This document shows, one piece after another, positions 8,360 through 18,500 of a stretch of DNA of 47,843 bases (the stretch's first letter is position 1; the number at the start of each line of letters is the position of its first letter). The translations under genes were made by a program, and so were the position numbers. The notes beneath the pieces are model-generated. The model searched no databases and was not told the DNA's origin. It saw only the letters and a program-made list of their open reading frames with translations. The stretch lies in NCBI GenBank assembly GCA_964460905.1, contig CAYWRM010000032.1, forward strand, positions 1 through 47,843, given 5' to 3'. The stretch comes from GCA-002708315 sp964460905 (GTDB lineage Bacteria > Bacteroidota > Bacteroidia > Bacteroidales > F082).

Positions 8360-9109
8360 TTAATATCTATTGAGTGTACCCTTTTTTTTCCAGTACGTTA
8401 TTAATATGAAACCAAAAATCATACCACCCAAATGAGCAAAATGTGCTACATTATCAGCAGGGTTATTTGAAAACCCCATGTATAACTCAATAGCACCATA
8501 TATCATCACAAAATACTTTGCTTTTACGGGAATTGCGAAGTAAACATATATGAGCGAATTAGGGAACATCATTCCAAATGCAAGTAGAATACCGAAAACA
8601 GCTCCGGATGCACCTACTGTAGGAGTATTAATAATCAGGTTCAAATCACTCATGCCAAGGTTTTCATAATTCATACCTCTACTTAGTACACTTGCTCCTT
8701 CTTGAATAACGATGGCTATTTGCTCGGGTGACAGGTCAGCCTCTATCGCACTTATGCGTATCCATGCTACAATAATTTGGATAATCCCAGCTCCAATTCC
8801 GGTAATCAAATAGTAATTTAAAAAACGTTTGGGACCCCATACATTTTCAAGTGTATTACCAAACATCCAAAGAGCAAACATATTGAATAGAATGTGAGCA
8901 AAACCACCATGCATAAACATGTAGGTAACTAATTGCCAAACTCCAAAATCACTTGAAAGAGGGTAATGTAATCCTAAATATTTAACCATATCAATTTGAA
9001 ATGTACTTTCAAGAGCAATAGTTGCAAGAAAAAATAAACCATTTACTATTAATAGGTTTTTTACAACCATTGGTAACATTGAAAATCCTGATGGACGATA
9101 TTGTTGCAT
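8360..9109 (-). CDS. Rhomboid family intramembrane serine protease (short form)
   Basis: A protein of 249 residues with the rhomboid core: MHGGFAHILFNMFALWMFG in the L1/TM2 region, GASGAVFG with Ser168 as nucleophile and AHFAHLGG with His226 as general base. A hydrophilic insert at about residues 120-160 separates two helices. It ends soon after the last helix (YWKKKGTLNRY). It is adjacent to a second rhomboid and downstream of mutL, an arrangement seen repeatedly in Bacteroidota. Confidence 0.93.
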   Translation of the reverse strand: MQQYRPSGFSMLPMVVKNLLIVNGLFFLATIALESTFQIDMVKYLGLHYPLSSDFGVWQLVTYMFMHGGFAHILFNMFALWMFGNTLENVWGPKRFLNYYLITGIGAGIIQIIVAWIRISAIEADLSPEQIAIVIQEGASVLSRGMNYENLGMSDLNLIINTPTVGASGAVFGILLAFGMMFPNSLIYVYFAIPVKAKYFVMIYGAIELYMGFSNNPADNVAHFAHLGGMIFGFILITYWKKKGTLNRY

Positions 9110-9186
9110 TTGCTAGTTTATGAGTTAAAAGTGTAAGTTATTAGTTATATGTTGTCGTTGTAAAAAATGTTAATAAAATTATTAAA

Positions 9187-11022
9187 CTAGTTATTAGATT
9201 TTACCAGATTTTCCAGATCGGCAACTCCTAATATCGTTAGGGTTTTTTGCCCATCTGGAGAAACTTTAGGTACCTTGCACATGAATAGTTTATCGAAAAT
9301 TTCCTGCATTTCTATTTCATTTAACCTCGTACCCGACTTAATTGCCATATTAACTGCAATCGAGCGGGCTAAATTAATATTTTTGTCATAATTCAAATCA
9401 CTTACTTGTGCTTTATGATTTTCAATTATTTTTTCAATAATACTTACGACATCATTTTCAACCATATCAGTTGGAATACCAACCACTACAAAGCCTTTGG
9501 TTCCAAGTTCTTCAAGGGTAAATCCAATTTTTGTCATTTCAGCCAGAAGTGACCTTACAATCTCTGCATCTCCGGGTGAGAGGTTAATATTTTGCGGAAA
9601 CAACTGTTGTTGTGAAGGTTGAGATAATCCTTTTAGCTTGTCAAGAATTTCCTCATAAACTATTCTTTGATGTGCTAACTGTTGGTCGATAAGCATCATG
9701 CCGGAGCTAACATTACACAATATAAACCGATTGTGGATTTGAAGAAACTTATTTCTCTCAAAATTAGATTCAGCATCAATTGCCTTGTTTATAATATCTT
9801 GATTGCCTCCAGATGTATCAGAAACTTTTTGATCCCGATATAGCGTTTCCCAATTTTCAACATTTGGTTTTTTAAACGACATAGTATCTCTAGAAAAACC
9901 AGACTCCTGTTTTTCAAAAGGATTATAATCAGGATCAAGATTTATGGAAGGTTGCTTTAATTCATCTTTAGGTTTAGTTTGAAATGCATTTTCAATATCA
10001 GGAATCACATCAAAATCCAATGTAGGTGTAAGTGAGTATTTCCCAATCGACTGTTTAACTGCTGCTTGTAATACAGCATATGCATAACGAGCATCTTGAA
10101 AATTAACCTCTGTTTTAGTTGGGTGAATATTAATATCGATATCCTTTGGGTCGATTTCAATATTGATGAAATATGAAGGAAATGAATCTACCGGAATCAT
10201 TTCTGTATAAGCATTATTTACAGCGTGATTGAGATAAGGATGCTTAATAAACCTACCATTAACAAAGAAATATTGTTCACCCCTTGTTTTTTTTGCAAAC
10301 TCAGGTTTCCCTATAAATCCTGATATATTAATTCGATCGGTTTTTTGACTAACCGAAAGTAACCTTTCATTATAAACATTTCCAAAAAGTGCAACTATTC
10401 TTGATTTCATACTGCCCGGCATGAGTTTATAAACAAGTTTATCATTATTGTAATAACTAAAGCCTATATTGTAATTTATAGATGATATTCTTATGAATTC
10501 TTCAATAATATGCCGTATCTCAACTGTGTTTGACTTCAAAAATTTTCTTCTGGCAGGAACATTATAAAATAAATTTTTAATCAAAATAGTTGTACCGGTA
10601 CTACATTGGCATGGTTCCTGGCTTATAACCTTCGATCCTTCAATTTTAATACAAGTTCCAATATCATCGTCTGAAGGTTTTGATTTTAGCTCCACTTGAG
10701 ATATTGCTGCAATTGAAGCCATTGCCTCACCTCTAAACCCCATAGTTTTAATGGCAAAAAGATCATCAGCTTTACTTATTTTTGAAGTAGCATGTCGCTC
10801 AAAACACATTCTGGCATCAATTGCCGACATCCCACATCCATTGTCACTTACCTGTACTAAGGTTTTTCCGGCATCTTTTATTACTAAGGTTACTTGAGTA
10901 GCTCCTGCATCAACAGCATTCTCTAATAGCTCTTTAGCTGCTGAAGCAGGGCGTTGTATTACTTCACCAGCAGCAATTTGGTTTGCAACCGAATCAGGAA
11001 GTAATTTTATAATATTTGACAT
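9187..11022 (-). CDS. mutL: DNA mismatch repair protein MutL
   Basis: The GHKL ATPase that couples MutS mismatch recognition to downstream repair; 611 residues, a normal length. N-terminal ATPase motifs are intact: ELLENAVDAGA, DNGCGM and GFRGEA (residues 31-100), and NIHPTKTEV near 298. A flexible linker covers roughly 340-420 and a C-terminal dimerisation domain follows. The endonuclease motif DQHA(X)2E is degenerate (DQQLAHQR at 446-453), and the C-terminal CPHGRP-type motif reads SPDGQK, so this MutL probably lacks nicking activity. The start ATG is followed directly by the conserved IKLLPDSVANQIAAGEV. It heads the rhomboid genes downstream. Confidence 0.96.
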   Translation of the reverse strand: MSNIIKLLPDSVANQIAAGEVIQRPASAAKELLENAVDAGATQVTLVIKDAGKTLVQVSDNGCGMSAIDARMCFERHATSKISKADDLFAIKTMGFRGEAMASIAAISQVELKSKPSDDDIGTCIKIEGSKVISQEPCQCSTGTTILIKNLFYNVPARRKFLKSNTVEIRHIIEEFIRISSINYNIGFSYYNNDKLVYKLMPGSMKSRIVALFGNVYNERLLSVSQKTDRINISGFIGKPEFAKKTRGEQYFFVNGRFIKHPYLNHAVNNAYTEMIPVDSFPSYFINIEIDPKDIDINIHPTKTEVNFQDARYAYAVLQAAVKQSIGKYSLTPTLDFDVIPDIENAFQTKPKDELKQPSINLDPDYNPFEKQESGFSRDTMSFKKPNVENWETLYRDQKVSDTSGGNQDIINKAIDAESNFERNKFLQIHNRFILCNVSSGMMLIDQQLAHQRIVYEEILDKLKGLSQPSQQQLFPQNINLSPGDAEIVRSLLAEMTKIGFTLEELGTKGFVVVGIPTDMVENDVVSIIEKIIENHKAQVSDLNYDKNINLARSIAVNMAIKSGTRLNEIEMQEIFDKLFMCKVPKVSPDGQKTLTILGVADLENLVKSNN

Positions 11023-11115
11023 GAAAATGTAATCTATTTTTTAATTATTAATGATTGAATGCTTAAATAATATTCAGCAGTTCTCTCATTTTATCGTTCT
11101 CCAATTCTCTCATTG

Positions 11116-11430
11116 CTAATTAGTAACCCCAAAAGTCTGTAACAACTTTTCAATAATGTCCGTAAACATTATAAAATAAATACTGCCACCAATAAACGTA
11201 GCATAAATTAAGTACTTAACTACTTTTGACAGGGTTGATCTACCTTCATCTACACTCCCAGATTTCCATCGTTTCGACATTCTAAGATGAAGCTCTTCAT
11301 TATGACTTAACTTGGTATCCAACCCCATTGCAGCTTTTTTCCTCTCCAGTTCTTCCTTTTTAGCATCGTAATAACGAGGTGAATATTTAAAAGACTTTGG
11401 TTTTGGTGTTCTAAAAGAAACTATTCGCAT
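11116..11430 (-). CDS. Small conserved membrane protein upstream of mutL
   Basis: A 104-residue protein. The first 70 residues are basic and hydrophilic (FRTPKPKSFKYSPRYYD, then a Lys/Glu-rich helical stretch), and one transmembrane helix lies near residues 72-90 (YLIYATFIGGSIYFIMF). The family was not recognised by name, but short proteins of this build precede mutL in many Bacteroidota. It is the first gene of the minus-strand cluster, 93 bases ahead of mutL. A cytoplasmic basic domain tethered to the inner membrane is what the sequence shows. Confidence 0.75.
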   Translation of the reverse strand: MRIVSFRTPKPKSFKYSPRYYDAKKEELERKKAAMGLDTKLSHNEELHLRMSKRWKSGSVDEGRSTLSKVVKYLIYATFIGGSIYFIMFTDIIEKLLQTFGVTN

Positions 11431-11670
11431 TATATCAATCTTTAATTATTTGCAAAATTAGCTCATTTTATAAGATTTGCAAAAGAACCATTATAACAAA
11501 ATCACTGTAAGTTTGCAAAGAAAAGAAACCATGCATGAAATGAGCATAAACTTTTTTAAGCATACCATACAGAAAATGATTAAAATAAGTTTATGCGAAA
11601 GCGAAGCGGTTGCAGATGTGCATAAATTTTTAATTAATTTAAATTCAGACAATTAATAAATTTTAAACAG

Positions 11671-12315
11671 ATGAAAATTGACTTGATAATTTTTGATTTA
11701 GACGGCACTCTTGTAAATTCAATTCCTGATTTGACTAACGCGATAAATCATGTTGCTACTCATAATAACATGGCTGCTTATAGTGAAATAGAGGTAAGTG
11801 AAATAGTTGGTAGTGGAATTACCAAGCTTATTGAAAGGGCTTTTAATGTTAATAAGGACGATCTCAGTTTTTCTCAATATCTTGATTCATTCATAAATTT
11901 TTATAGTCAAAACCATAGCCATCATTCTCATTTATATAATAATGTAAAAGAAACGCTTGAACATTTTAAATCAAAAAAACTTGCCATATTGAGCAATAAA
12001 CTCCAGCCTTTCACTAAACAAATTGTGGTAGATTTAAATATTAATAATTACTTTGATCTAGTAATTGGCGCAACAAAGGACTTGGCAAAAAAACCTTCAG
12101 CAGAACCAATCAACTATATACTACAAAAATTAAAAATCGAGCCTGCTGCTGCAATAATGATTGGTGATAGTGAACCCGATATTCTAGCAGCAAGAAGCGC
12201 AGGAATTCACAGTGTTGCGGTTACATACGGATATCGATCCAGGCTTCAACTGGAAAAACACAACCCGGATTTTATTATTGATGATATTAATGAACTAACT
12301 GAAATTGTAGAATAA
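11671..12315 (+). CDS. HAD-family hydrolase, phosphoglycolate phosphatase-like
   Basis: A 214-residue cytosolic phosphatase of the haloacid dehalogenase superfamily. Motif I is DLDGT with nucleophile Asp9 and acid/base Asp11. A helical cap follows (about 15-80). Motif II is in AILSNK, motif III Lys in KKPSAEP, and motif IV is GDSEPDI. These features fit the Gph/PGP group that hydrolyses small phospho-acids. The exact substrate cannot be read from sequence. It is followed by fabI on the same strand with 58 bases between, but a promoter-like TATATTTG just after its stop suggests fabI has its own start site. Confidence 0.87.
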   Translation: MKIDLIIFDLDGTLVNSIPDLTNAINHVATHNNMAAYSEIEVSEIVGSGITKLIERAFNVNKDDLSFSQYLDSFINFYSQNHSHHSHLYNNVKETLEHFKSKKLAILSNKLQPFTKQIVVDLNINNYFDLVIGATKDLAKKPSAEPINYILQKLKIEPAAAIMIGDSEPDILAARSAGIHSVAVTYGYRSRLQLEKHNPDFIIDDINELTEIVE

Positions 12316-12318
12316 TTT

Positions 12319-12326
12319 TATATTTG
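12319..12326 (+). promoter_or_regulatory. Putative -7 element (TAnnTTTG) for fabI
   Basis: TATATTTG lies 47 bases before the fabI ATG and matches the Bacteroidota -7 consensus. No TTG was found at the expected 19-21 base distance, so this is a half-site only. Confidence 0.4.
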
Positions 12327-12373
12327 CCGCTTGGAATTATTCTAAATAAGAACACGAATTAAACAAACAAAGT

Positions 12374-13207
12374 ATGTCTTATAATTTGTTAGAAGGAAAA
12401 AAAGGGATTATTTTTGGTGCACTAGATAACAAATCAATTGCCTGGAAAGTTGCAGAAAAGGCATTTGAAGAGGGTGCTTCGATTACATTAAGCAACACTG
12501 CTACAGCGCTTAGGTTTGGGCAAATTGATGAGCTTGCAAAAAAATGTAATGCTGAGGTTATTGTTGCCGACGCTACTAATACTGATGACCTTCAACATGT
12601 TTTTGAACGATCGATGAAAGTACTGGGTGGAAAAATCGACTTTGTCCTCCATTCAATTGGAATGTCGCTCAATGTAAGAAAGAAGAGAGTTTACAATGAC
12701 CTTAATTATAGTTTTCTAGACAAAACTCTTGACATCTCAGCTATTTCTTTCCATAAAATGCTGCAGGTAGCTTATAAACTTGATGCCATTGCCGAATGGG
12801 GATCAGTTGTAGCACTTTCATACATTGCTGCTCAACGGTCACTTTACGGGTACAATGATATGGCTGATGCAAAGGCCTTGTTAGAGTCGATTGCCAGAAG
12901 CTTTGGATATATTTATGGCCGTGACCGCAAAATAAGAGTCAATACAATTTCTCAATCACCAACATTAACTACAGCCGGGTCAGGGGTTAAAGGAGTAGGT
13001 AGTTTGCTTGACTTTACTAACCGAATGTCGCCCCTTGGAAATGCTGATGCGCAGGAATGTGCTAATTATTGTGTGACTTTATTCTCCGACCTTACTAAAA
13101 AAGTTACAATGCAAAATTTATATCACGATGGTGGATTTTCAAATATGGGTATGAGTTATGATGCAATGAGTGTTTACGATAAAAATCTTGACAGCACATT
13201 TGAATAG
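12374..13207 (+). CDS. fabI: Enoyl-[acyl-carrier-protein] reductase FabI
   Basis: The NADH-dependent reductase that completes each elongation cycle of type II fatty acid synthesis; 277 residues, close to the usual 255-280. The dinucleotide-binding start GIIFGALDNKSIAWKVA replaces the classical SDR glycine motif as in FabI. HSIGMS lies near residue 93. The catalytic Tyr160-x6-Lys167 pair is seen in GYNDMADAK, and VNTISQSPTLTTAGSG is the substrate loop. The C-terminus carries an extra tail of about 20 residues after GMSYDAMS, common in Bacteroidota. It is the target of triclosan-type inhibitors. Confidence 0.95.
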   Translation: MSYNLLEGKKGIIFGALDNKSIAWKVAEKAFEEGASITLSNTATALRFGQIDELAKKCNAEVIVADATNTDDLQHVFERSMKVLGGKIDFVLHSIGMSLNVRKKRVYNDLNYSFLDKTLDISAISFHKMLQVAYKLDAIAEWGSVVALSYIAAQRSLYGYNDMADAKALLESIARSFGYIYGRDRKIRVNTISQSPTLTTAGSGVKGVGSLLDFTNRMSPLGNADAQECANYCVTLFSDLTKKVTMQNLYHDGGFSNMGMSYDAMSVYDKNLDSTFE

Positions 13208-13221
13208 TGTATGTTGGATTG

Positions 13222-13372
13222 TTAATCTTTTATGCAACGGATACCATAACCATTTCCACGCTTTTGTAAACTAGCTGTATTTACACTGCCGCCTGTACAA
13301 CAGAAAAATAAATATCTTGCTTCGGCACCATCAATTGTACTGGACCAATAATATCATCGCTAACAATACTAC
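13222..13372 (-). pseudogene. Remnant of a FISUMP/DUF1566-type domain protein
   Basis: On the minus strand a frame ending at TAA (13222-13224) reads YYWSSTIDGAEARYLFF and then NGYGIRCIKD. This is the typical C-terminal end of FISUMP (Fibrobacter succinogenes major paralogous) / DUF1566 lectin-like domains. Upstream in the same frame three stop codons occur within about 10 codons and no start codon is present, so only the tail survives. The coding-like sequence may continue to about 13460 in decayed form (SSPVYYRSSFKLTMG). It lies between fabI and the glycosidase gene. Confidence 0.6.
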
Positions 13373-13501
13373 CTAAAATTGGAGCAGTTACTTCCCATTG
13401 TCAGTTTAAAAGATGATCTGTAGTACACAGGACTTGATCTACCAGATTTAATTATTCTGACTCTATATTACATTATCAAATTTATTCATTTATTTCAATA
13501 A

Positions 13502-15187
13502 TTACTTTAGAACAAGCTTTTTAACTACTATTTCACAACTTGTTCTAACCTTAATAAAATATGTACCTTTTGCTTGGTTGCTTATATCAACCTTACACTT
13601 CTGATTTTTCGGTAGTATTATTTTAACAGTTTGTCCATATACATTTAATACTTCTATATTGTCCATGTAGCTTCCATCAACTATAATAATTCCTGTTGTA
13701 GGATTAGGATATATGTTAACCTCAGCGTTTTTACCATTTATGATATTACTTACAATAATAGGTTCCATCCGTAAAAAAAGTACTGACGGACTTTCCATAT
13801 CAAATATGTTAAAGTTATTTACTCCCACAGGAAGTGTCAAAATTGATTCAGTGAAATTATCAGTATTTGTGATTACATTTTTTGTAATTTTTGTTTCGTA
13901 CTCACTATACCATGGGAGATTCGATAATTCAATTTGGTAATTGGAATTAGTACTGGCAAAGTTGGAAACCAGCATAAATAATTTGCTATTCAAAGTGTCT
14001 TTTGCAGCAAATACCATAAAATTAAGTGTAGTATCATTTAGATCATTTTCAACAACCTCATTTCCTGTAGATTGAACTATTATTGGAGTACTGTCATTCA
14101 TTATCTCAAATGCCTTCATTGCGTATGCACTCTTTGTCCATGTATATCCAGGGATATTAATATTTGGTTTAATAAGACCCACAGCAGGATAAAGTAAAAA
14201 CATATCAATATCCGATTCCTGCGCCGTTAGCATGAGCGATAAATAGTATGCAGCACCCTTAGATGATACAATTAAATTATGGAGATTATCATCAAGCTCA
14301 GCATTTATTTCCGATATATGGCTTTCTGTTTCTGTAAAATTATTATCGTCAAGTATTGTCCGTATTTCGGAACTTATTTGATTTAAGCCATATGGGTTTT
14401 TAAGCCCATAAACATGCCACGAATAAAAGTCTAGTGCGAGGTTCTCTGCGTTGCAGAACTCAATAAAACCCTCTCTATATTCTGTGTTAATACCAAGTGT
14501 TGTTGTAGGCACAGCACCTGGTGCACCAATTTTTATGTTTGGGTTTTCAGATTTAATAGCATTACTGACTTCTTTATACATCAAATAAAACTGAAATGGA
14601 TTACCATCCCAAAATAATCCTCCGGGTTCATTCCATATTTCCCAATATTGTACACCGTATTCAAAACCATTATCCCAGTTATTATTATAATGATTAACAG
14701 TATTTGCAGACAACTGGGCAAATTTTGAAAAATTCAAGGGAGTTACACTTGAGTTTGATGGCGGAATCATTGGTTGCAATATAAAATTTGAATTTGGATA
14801 GCTTGCACCTATTCGAAAGTAAGCTGAAAAATTGTTCTCTATTATACTTTCCAGCTTTGTGTCGGTATCACCCCAGTAATAATCAGCTGGGTTAGCCGGA
14901 TCGAAATTAGTATTTATATCAATAAAATTTCCTGCCCCATCTTTATTCCAGAAATTGGAATAATAAAAGTAGTCAGCACCGCCATGATAATCGTGGGTTC
15001 GTATGTGCTTTATGCCTATTTCATGTAAATATGGTATAGCTTCCAGAGTATCAGTACCTTTATTTCCTCCGTATATATCTTTAATATATCCTGTTTCAAC
15101 ACTAAAATCAATGGTTATGTATTTTTGACCAAATAAACTTACATTAATTAATGCGATGGAAAAAATTATTAAGATTTGTTTTTTCAT
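13502..15187 (-). CDS. Secreted GH39-like glycoside hydrolase with T9SS sorting domain
   Basis: A protein of 561 residues. A Sec signal peptide (about 1-21) leads into a (beta/alpha)8-type glycosidase. The motif YWEIWNEPGG carries the likely acid/base Glu187, and HISEINAE places a likely nucleophile at Glu293, a pattern seen in GH39 and related clan A enzymes such as beta-xylosidases. A beta-rich region follows to about residue 480. The last 75 residues or so are a type A T9SS sorting domain (NIYPNPTTG...VLNVYGQ...GTYFIKV...KKLVLK), so the enzyme should be exported across the outer membrane. The substrate is not determined. It is the third gene of an operon with a PID-CTERM-like miniprotein and a BNR-repeat protein. 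Confidence 0.85.
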   Translation of the reverse strand: MKKQILIIFSIALINVSLFGQKYITIDFSVETGYIKDIYGGNKGTDTLEAIPYLHEIGIKHIRTHDYHGGADYFYYSNFWNKDGAGNFIDINTNFDPANPADYYWGDTDTKLESIIENNFSAYFRIGASYPNSNFILQPMIPPSNSSVTPLNFSKFAQLSANTVNHYNNNWDNGFEYGVQYWEIWNEPGGLFWDGNPFQFYLMYKEVSNAIKSENPNIKIGAPGAVPTTTLGINTEYREGFIEFCNAENLALDFYSWHVYGLKNPYGLNQISSEIRTILDDNNFTETESHISEINAELDDNLHNLIVSSKGAAYYLSLMLTAQESDIDMFLLYPAVGLIKPNINIPGYTWTKSAYAMKAFEIMNDSTPIIVQSTGNEVVENDLNDTTLNFMVFAAKDTLNSKLFMLVSNFASTNSNYQIELSNLPWYSEYETKITKNVITNTDNFTESILTLPVGVNNFNIFDMESPSVLFLRMEPIIVSNIINGKNAEVNIYPNPTTGIIIVDGSYMDNIEVLNVYGQTVKIILPKNQKCKVDISNQAKGTYFIKVRTSCEIVVKKLVLK

Positions 15188-15249
15188 TACTCATGCTTTT
15201 TTCAATATTAAAATTAGATGTTTACAAATTCAGTGTGAAATTAGTGTTA

Positions 15250-15495
15250 CTAGTTATTCCGCACTTCTTTAGTCTCCCATAAACTTCTAACTTTATATAA
15301 AGCATAAGTTAAAGCTGCTACAATTAAAAATATTGTACCATTGCCAATAGGAGCACCACCACCAACCGGAGGTCCCCCCCCGGTGGGGCTTCCTCCAGGA
15401 TCGGGTGGTGATGTTCCTGCGTATATTTCTTGTGAAATATAAGTTAAAGTAATTATTAGCAATAATTTTAAAATAATACGTACCGGGGATTTCAT
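15250..15495 (-). CDS. Small PID-CTERM-like sorting-signal protein
   Basis: An 81-residue protein in three parts: a signal peptide (1-26, ending IYAG), a Pro/Gly-rich stretch (28-52) and a C-terminal hydrophobic helix (about 54-67) introduced by PIGNG and followed by Lys/Arg. This build recalls the short PID-CTERM proteins of Bacteroidota, whose motif is usually PIDGG, and other tripartite sorting signals. It starts 7 bases after the stop of the BNR/T9SS gene and ends 62 bases before the GH39-like gene, so it is in their operon. Its function, and the enzyme that would process it, are unknown. No sortase-like gene lies in the window. Confidence 0.65.
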   Translation of the reverse strand: MKSPVRIILKLLLIITLTYISQEIYAGTSPPDPGGSPTGGGPPVGGGAPIGNGTIFLIVAALTYALYKVRSLWETKEVRNN

Positions 15496-15502
15496 CTTTT
15501 AA

Positions 15503-18500
15503 TTATTTAATTATTAATTTTTTAGTTTGAATTTCTGTTTTATTGCAAATCATTGCAATATAAGTACCTGAGCGCAAAAATGGTTCAAAGGTCTGTTTTG
15601 TACTTCTTCCTAGATCTTCAACAAACTGAAGTCTACCAAGTAAATCAAATACTTTAATTTCACCTGTTAATATATTTCCTTGTGTATTTTCCACTACAAT
15701 ATTTCTATCAGATAAATAAATAAGAATCTCATTTGGCCTATCAAATTGCTCTATATCAACCGTATTTGCATCAATATGAAGAATAAACCTATTTGGGTCA
15801 TCACCGGGTGAAGCAAAATATGTATAAACCGAATCAGCTCTAAGATTAATAGTTATACTTTCTTTAATGTCTTCCAAACTAACAATAACAGTCTCATCAA
15901 AGTTCTCAACTCCTGATGCTTTTATTGTGTGAGTTTCGGTGCTTCCCGGAATAAATCCGATTGGGACATTAACACTTTGATCAACGAAAGGTAAATTATT
16001 TACAGATAGAATTTCTGTTTCTGTACTACTATATAATTGAGGCGCAATATCAATACCATATAGTTTGTACGCATCAAATTGCTTATCAAAGGCATTTGTT
16101 GCATTCTCATTTATATTAACTACTAATTCATCAGAATAATCAGAAGAATAGACAGTAAGACTTAATGATTGAACACCGCTCTTTGTTTCCCTAAATTCTT
16201 GAAGATTATGAGTTCGTGATTCTTGAGGAATTGTTAATACAGGACTTGAAGCATTAGCGTGAATAAAAAAGCCTTGCATTGATGCGATGTATTGTCTTCC
16301 TCCATTTGTTCCAACACCATCACCCGAAGGATTATAAGTAGCATATTGGATACCTGTCCAGTAATAAATTGTATTATCTACATTAGTACGTATAAAACCT
16401 GAAACAGGATTATTTTCAGTACCCCAATCAATTGCAGAAGGAAAACTATTTCCTATTAAATTCCATCCTACTGCATCAGGATCTCCTGAAAGTGTTATTT
16501 CAGGGTTATAGTTTCCTGTATTTAGTATTCCTGGAAACTCCAGTATTACTGAACCCGTTGAGCCACTACTTGCCCAGGTTTTATAACCTTTTCCAGCTAA
16601 CAGATCTTCTGTTGTTGATGTAATTGGCGCCCAAGTATTGTTATGTTCATTCCAATATTCCAGCCACAAGCCCGTAAAAACATTAGCTTGAGCATTTGAA
16701 ACTGGTGGTGTAATATAATGCCACTGATCGTCAGTTATATAGCGCTCCACTTTTACTTCTCCACTTACAGAAAATGATCCGTTATCGATAAATGATGCAT
16801 AGCCATTTTCATCTGATTCAAGAGTAAAATCACCATTTATAATAAGGCTCTTATCACTATTAATTGTTATTGCAGCCCCTGACTTAACACTTATATCATT
16901 TGACTTACCAAAATAATCTATATTTATAGTCCCACTCTCAATAATGGTATTTGCTATATCATAAGGCACTCCATTCGACCATTTCGAATCGTCAGTCCAA
17001 TTTCCATCACCATTCCATATTGTAGTAACACTACCTGGATCTTCAACTAATTTATAAAGACCTGTAGTTGTACCTAGCAAAACTGAACCTGTCTCAAGAT
17101 CAGGCACAAACTCTCCGGGCAAACCGGTAAAAACAGTAGTTGTTGAATTTAGCAAACTATTATACCTAAACAGATTTCTGCGTGCGGCAACATTAACTAT
17201 AAAGGGATCTGTTTTTTTTACAAGTACTGATGAAAATGCACCATGTCCTGACACATTGAGATATTCATAGGTTGTACCGCCGTCTATTGTTTTGCAAAAT
17301 GCATAATCCAAATTTTCTCCTGATGCAATATATAACACTTCATTGCTATCAGGATTTGGATGAACATCAATGTCATATATAGGCATAAGAGTAGTCCCTC
17401 CATTTAAACCCGTAGGGCCATAATTTATAAATGACCATGTACCACCAAAATCATACGACTTCCACAATTGTCCACCGGCTTTTGGGTCACTATTATCCCA
17501 ATAACCCGAGGCCACATAAATAATTGTGTCGGATGTACCAAATCCAACAACAGTTGCATTTCCCTGCTCGTAATCAACTGTATTTCCACTTCCGTCAATA
17601 TCTGAAGGAGCAGTTTTTGACCAGGTAGCACCACCATCGTAACTTATCCAAATATTTCCATACTCAGCAGTAGGAACAGGTAATCTGTTTGAACCTGTAC
17701 CGGAAACTGCAACTATCGTATCCGATGTAATAAATTTAACATCAGTAATCGAATAATCGTATGGTGTTCCTGAGTCCCAACCTGCTGGCATAACATGTAC
17801 GAATCCGGTAGGTCCTGTTGTAGTAATATAAAATCCATTTGTAGCACCCACAACTACATGAAGTTCATCATCGGGATCAACAGCAACACCAGTAACTCCA
17901 GAGTCAGTACCAACTCCGTCAATTGGGAAATCACCATAAGGTGCTATCCATTGATCTATACCTGTAACTGCAGGATCATGATATGCTACCGTATAACCTA
18001 GTCCGGCTTTAGTTGCAACATAATAAATATCAGCATCTCTTCTTGCAATTTTTGTAATACTAACTGCCGCATGACCTTCATTATCAACGGTATTAAAAGT
18101 ACCCATGGCACCATCAGTACTTAATTTCGGCCCCTTGTTCTTTGAACCAATCACATAGCTTGTATCAACGGGATGTGTTGCCGTTGCATTATCAGGTAAC
18201 ATATGAGAGCTCCATGAATCACCCAAATTGTCTGATTTTTCAACACCAGGATAAGATAGACGTAAACCATTACTAATGGGCATTAATGATACCCAATCAG
18301 GATTATAATCGGCATTTTGTAAAGCCCATTGCGTTTCGAAGCCACCCGGAGTAATATCTGTCCAGGCTGAACCACCATCGTATGAACTATATAACTTTCT
18401 AAGATTAGTAGTTTCATTTACTGTTGATACAATAAGAGTATCCAAAGATGTATCAGCAGGATGAATAAAAATTCGTTCAAATCCATGTGTTGGCATAATT

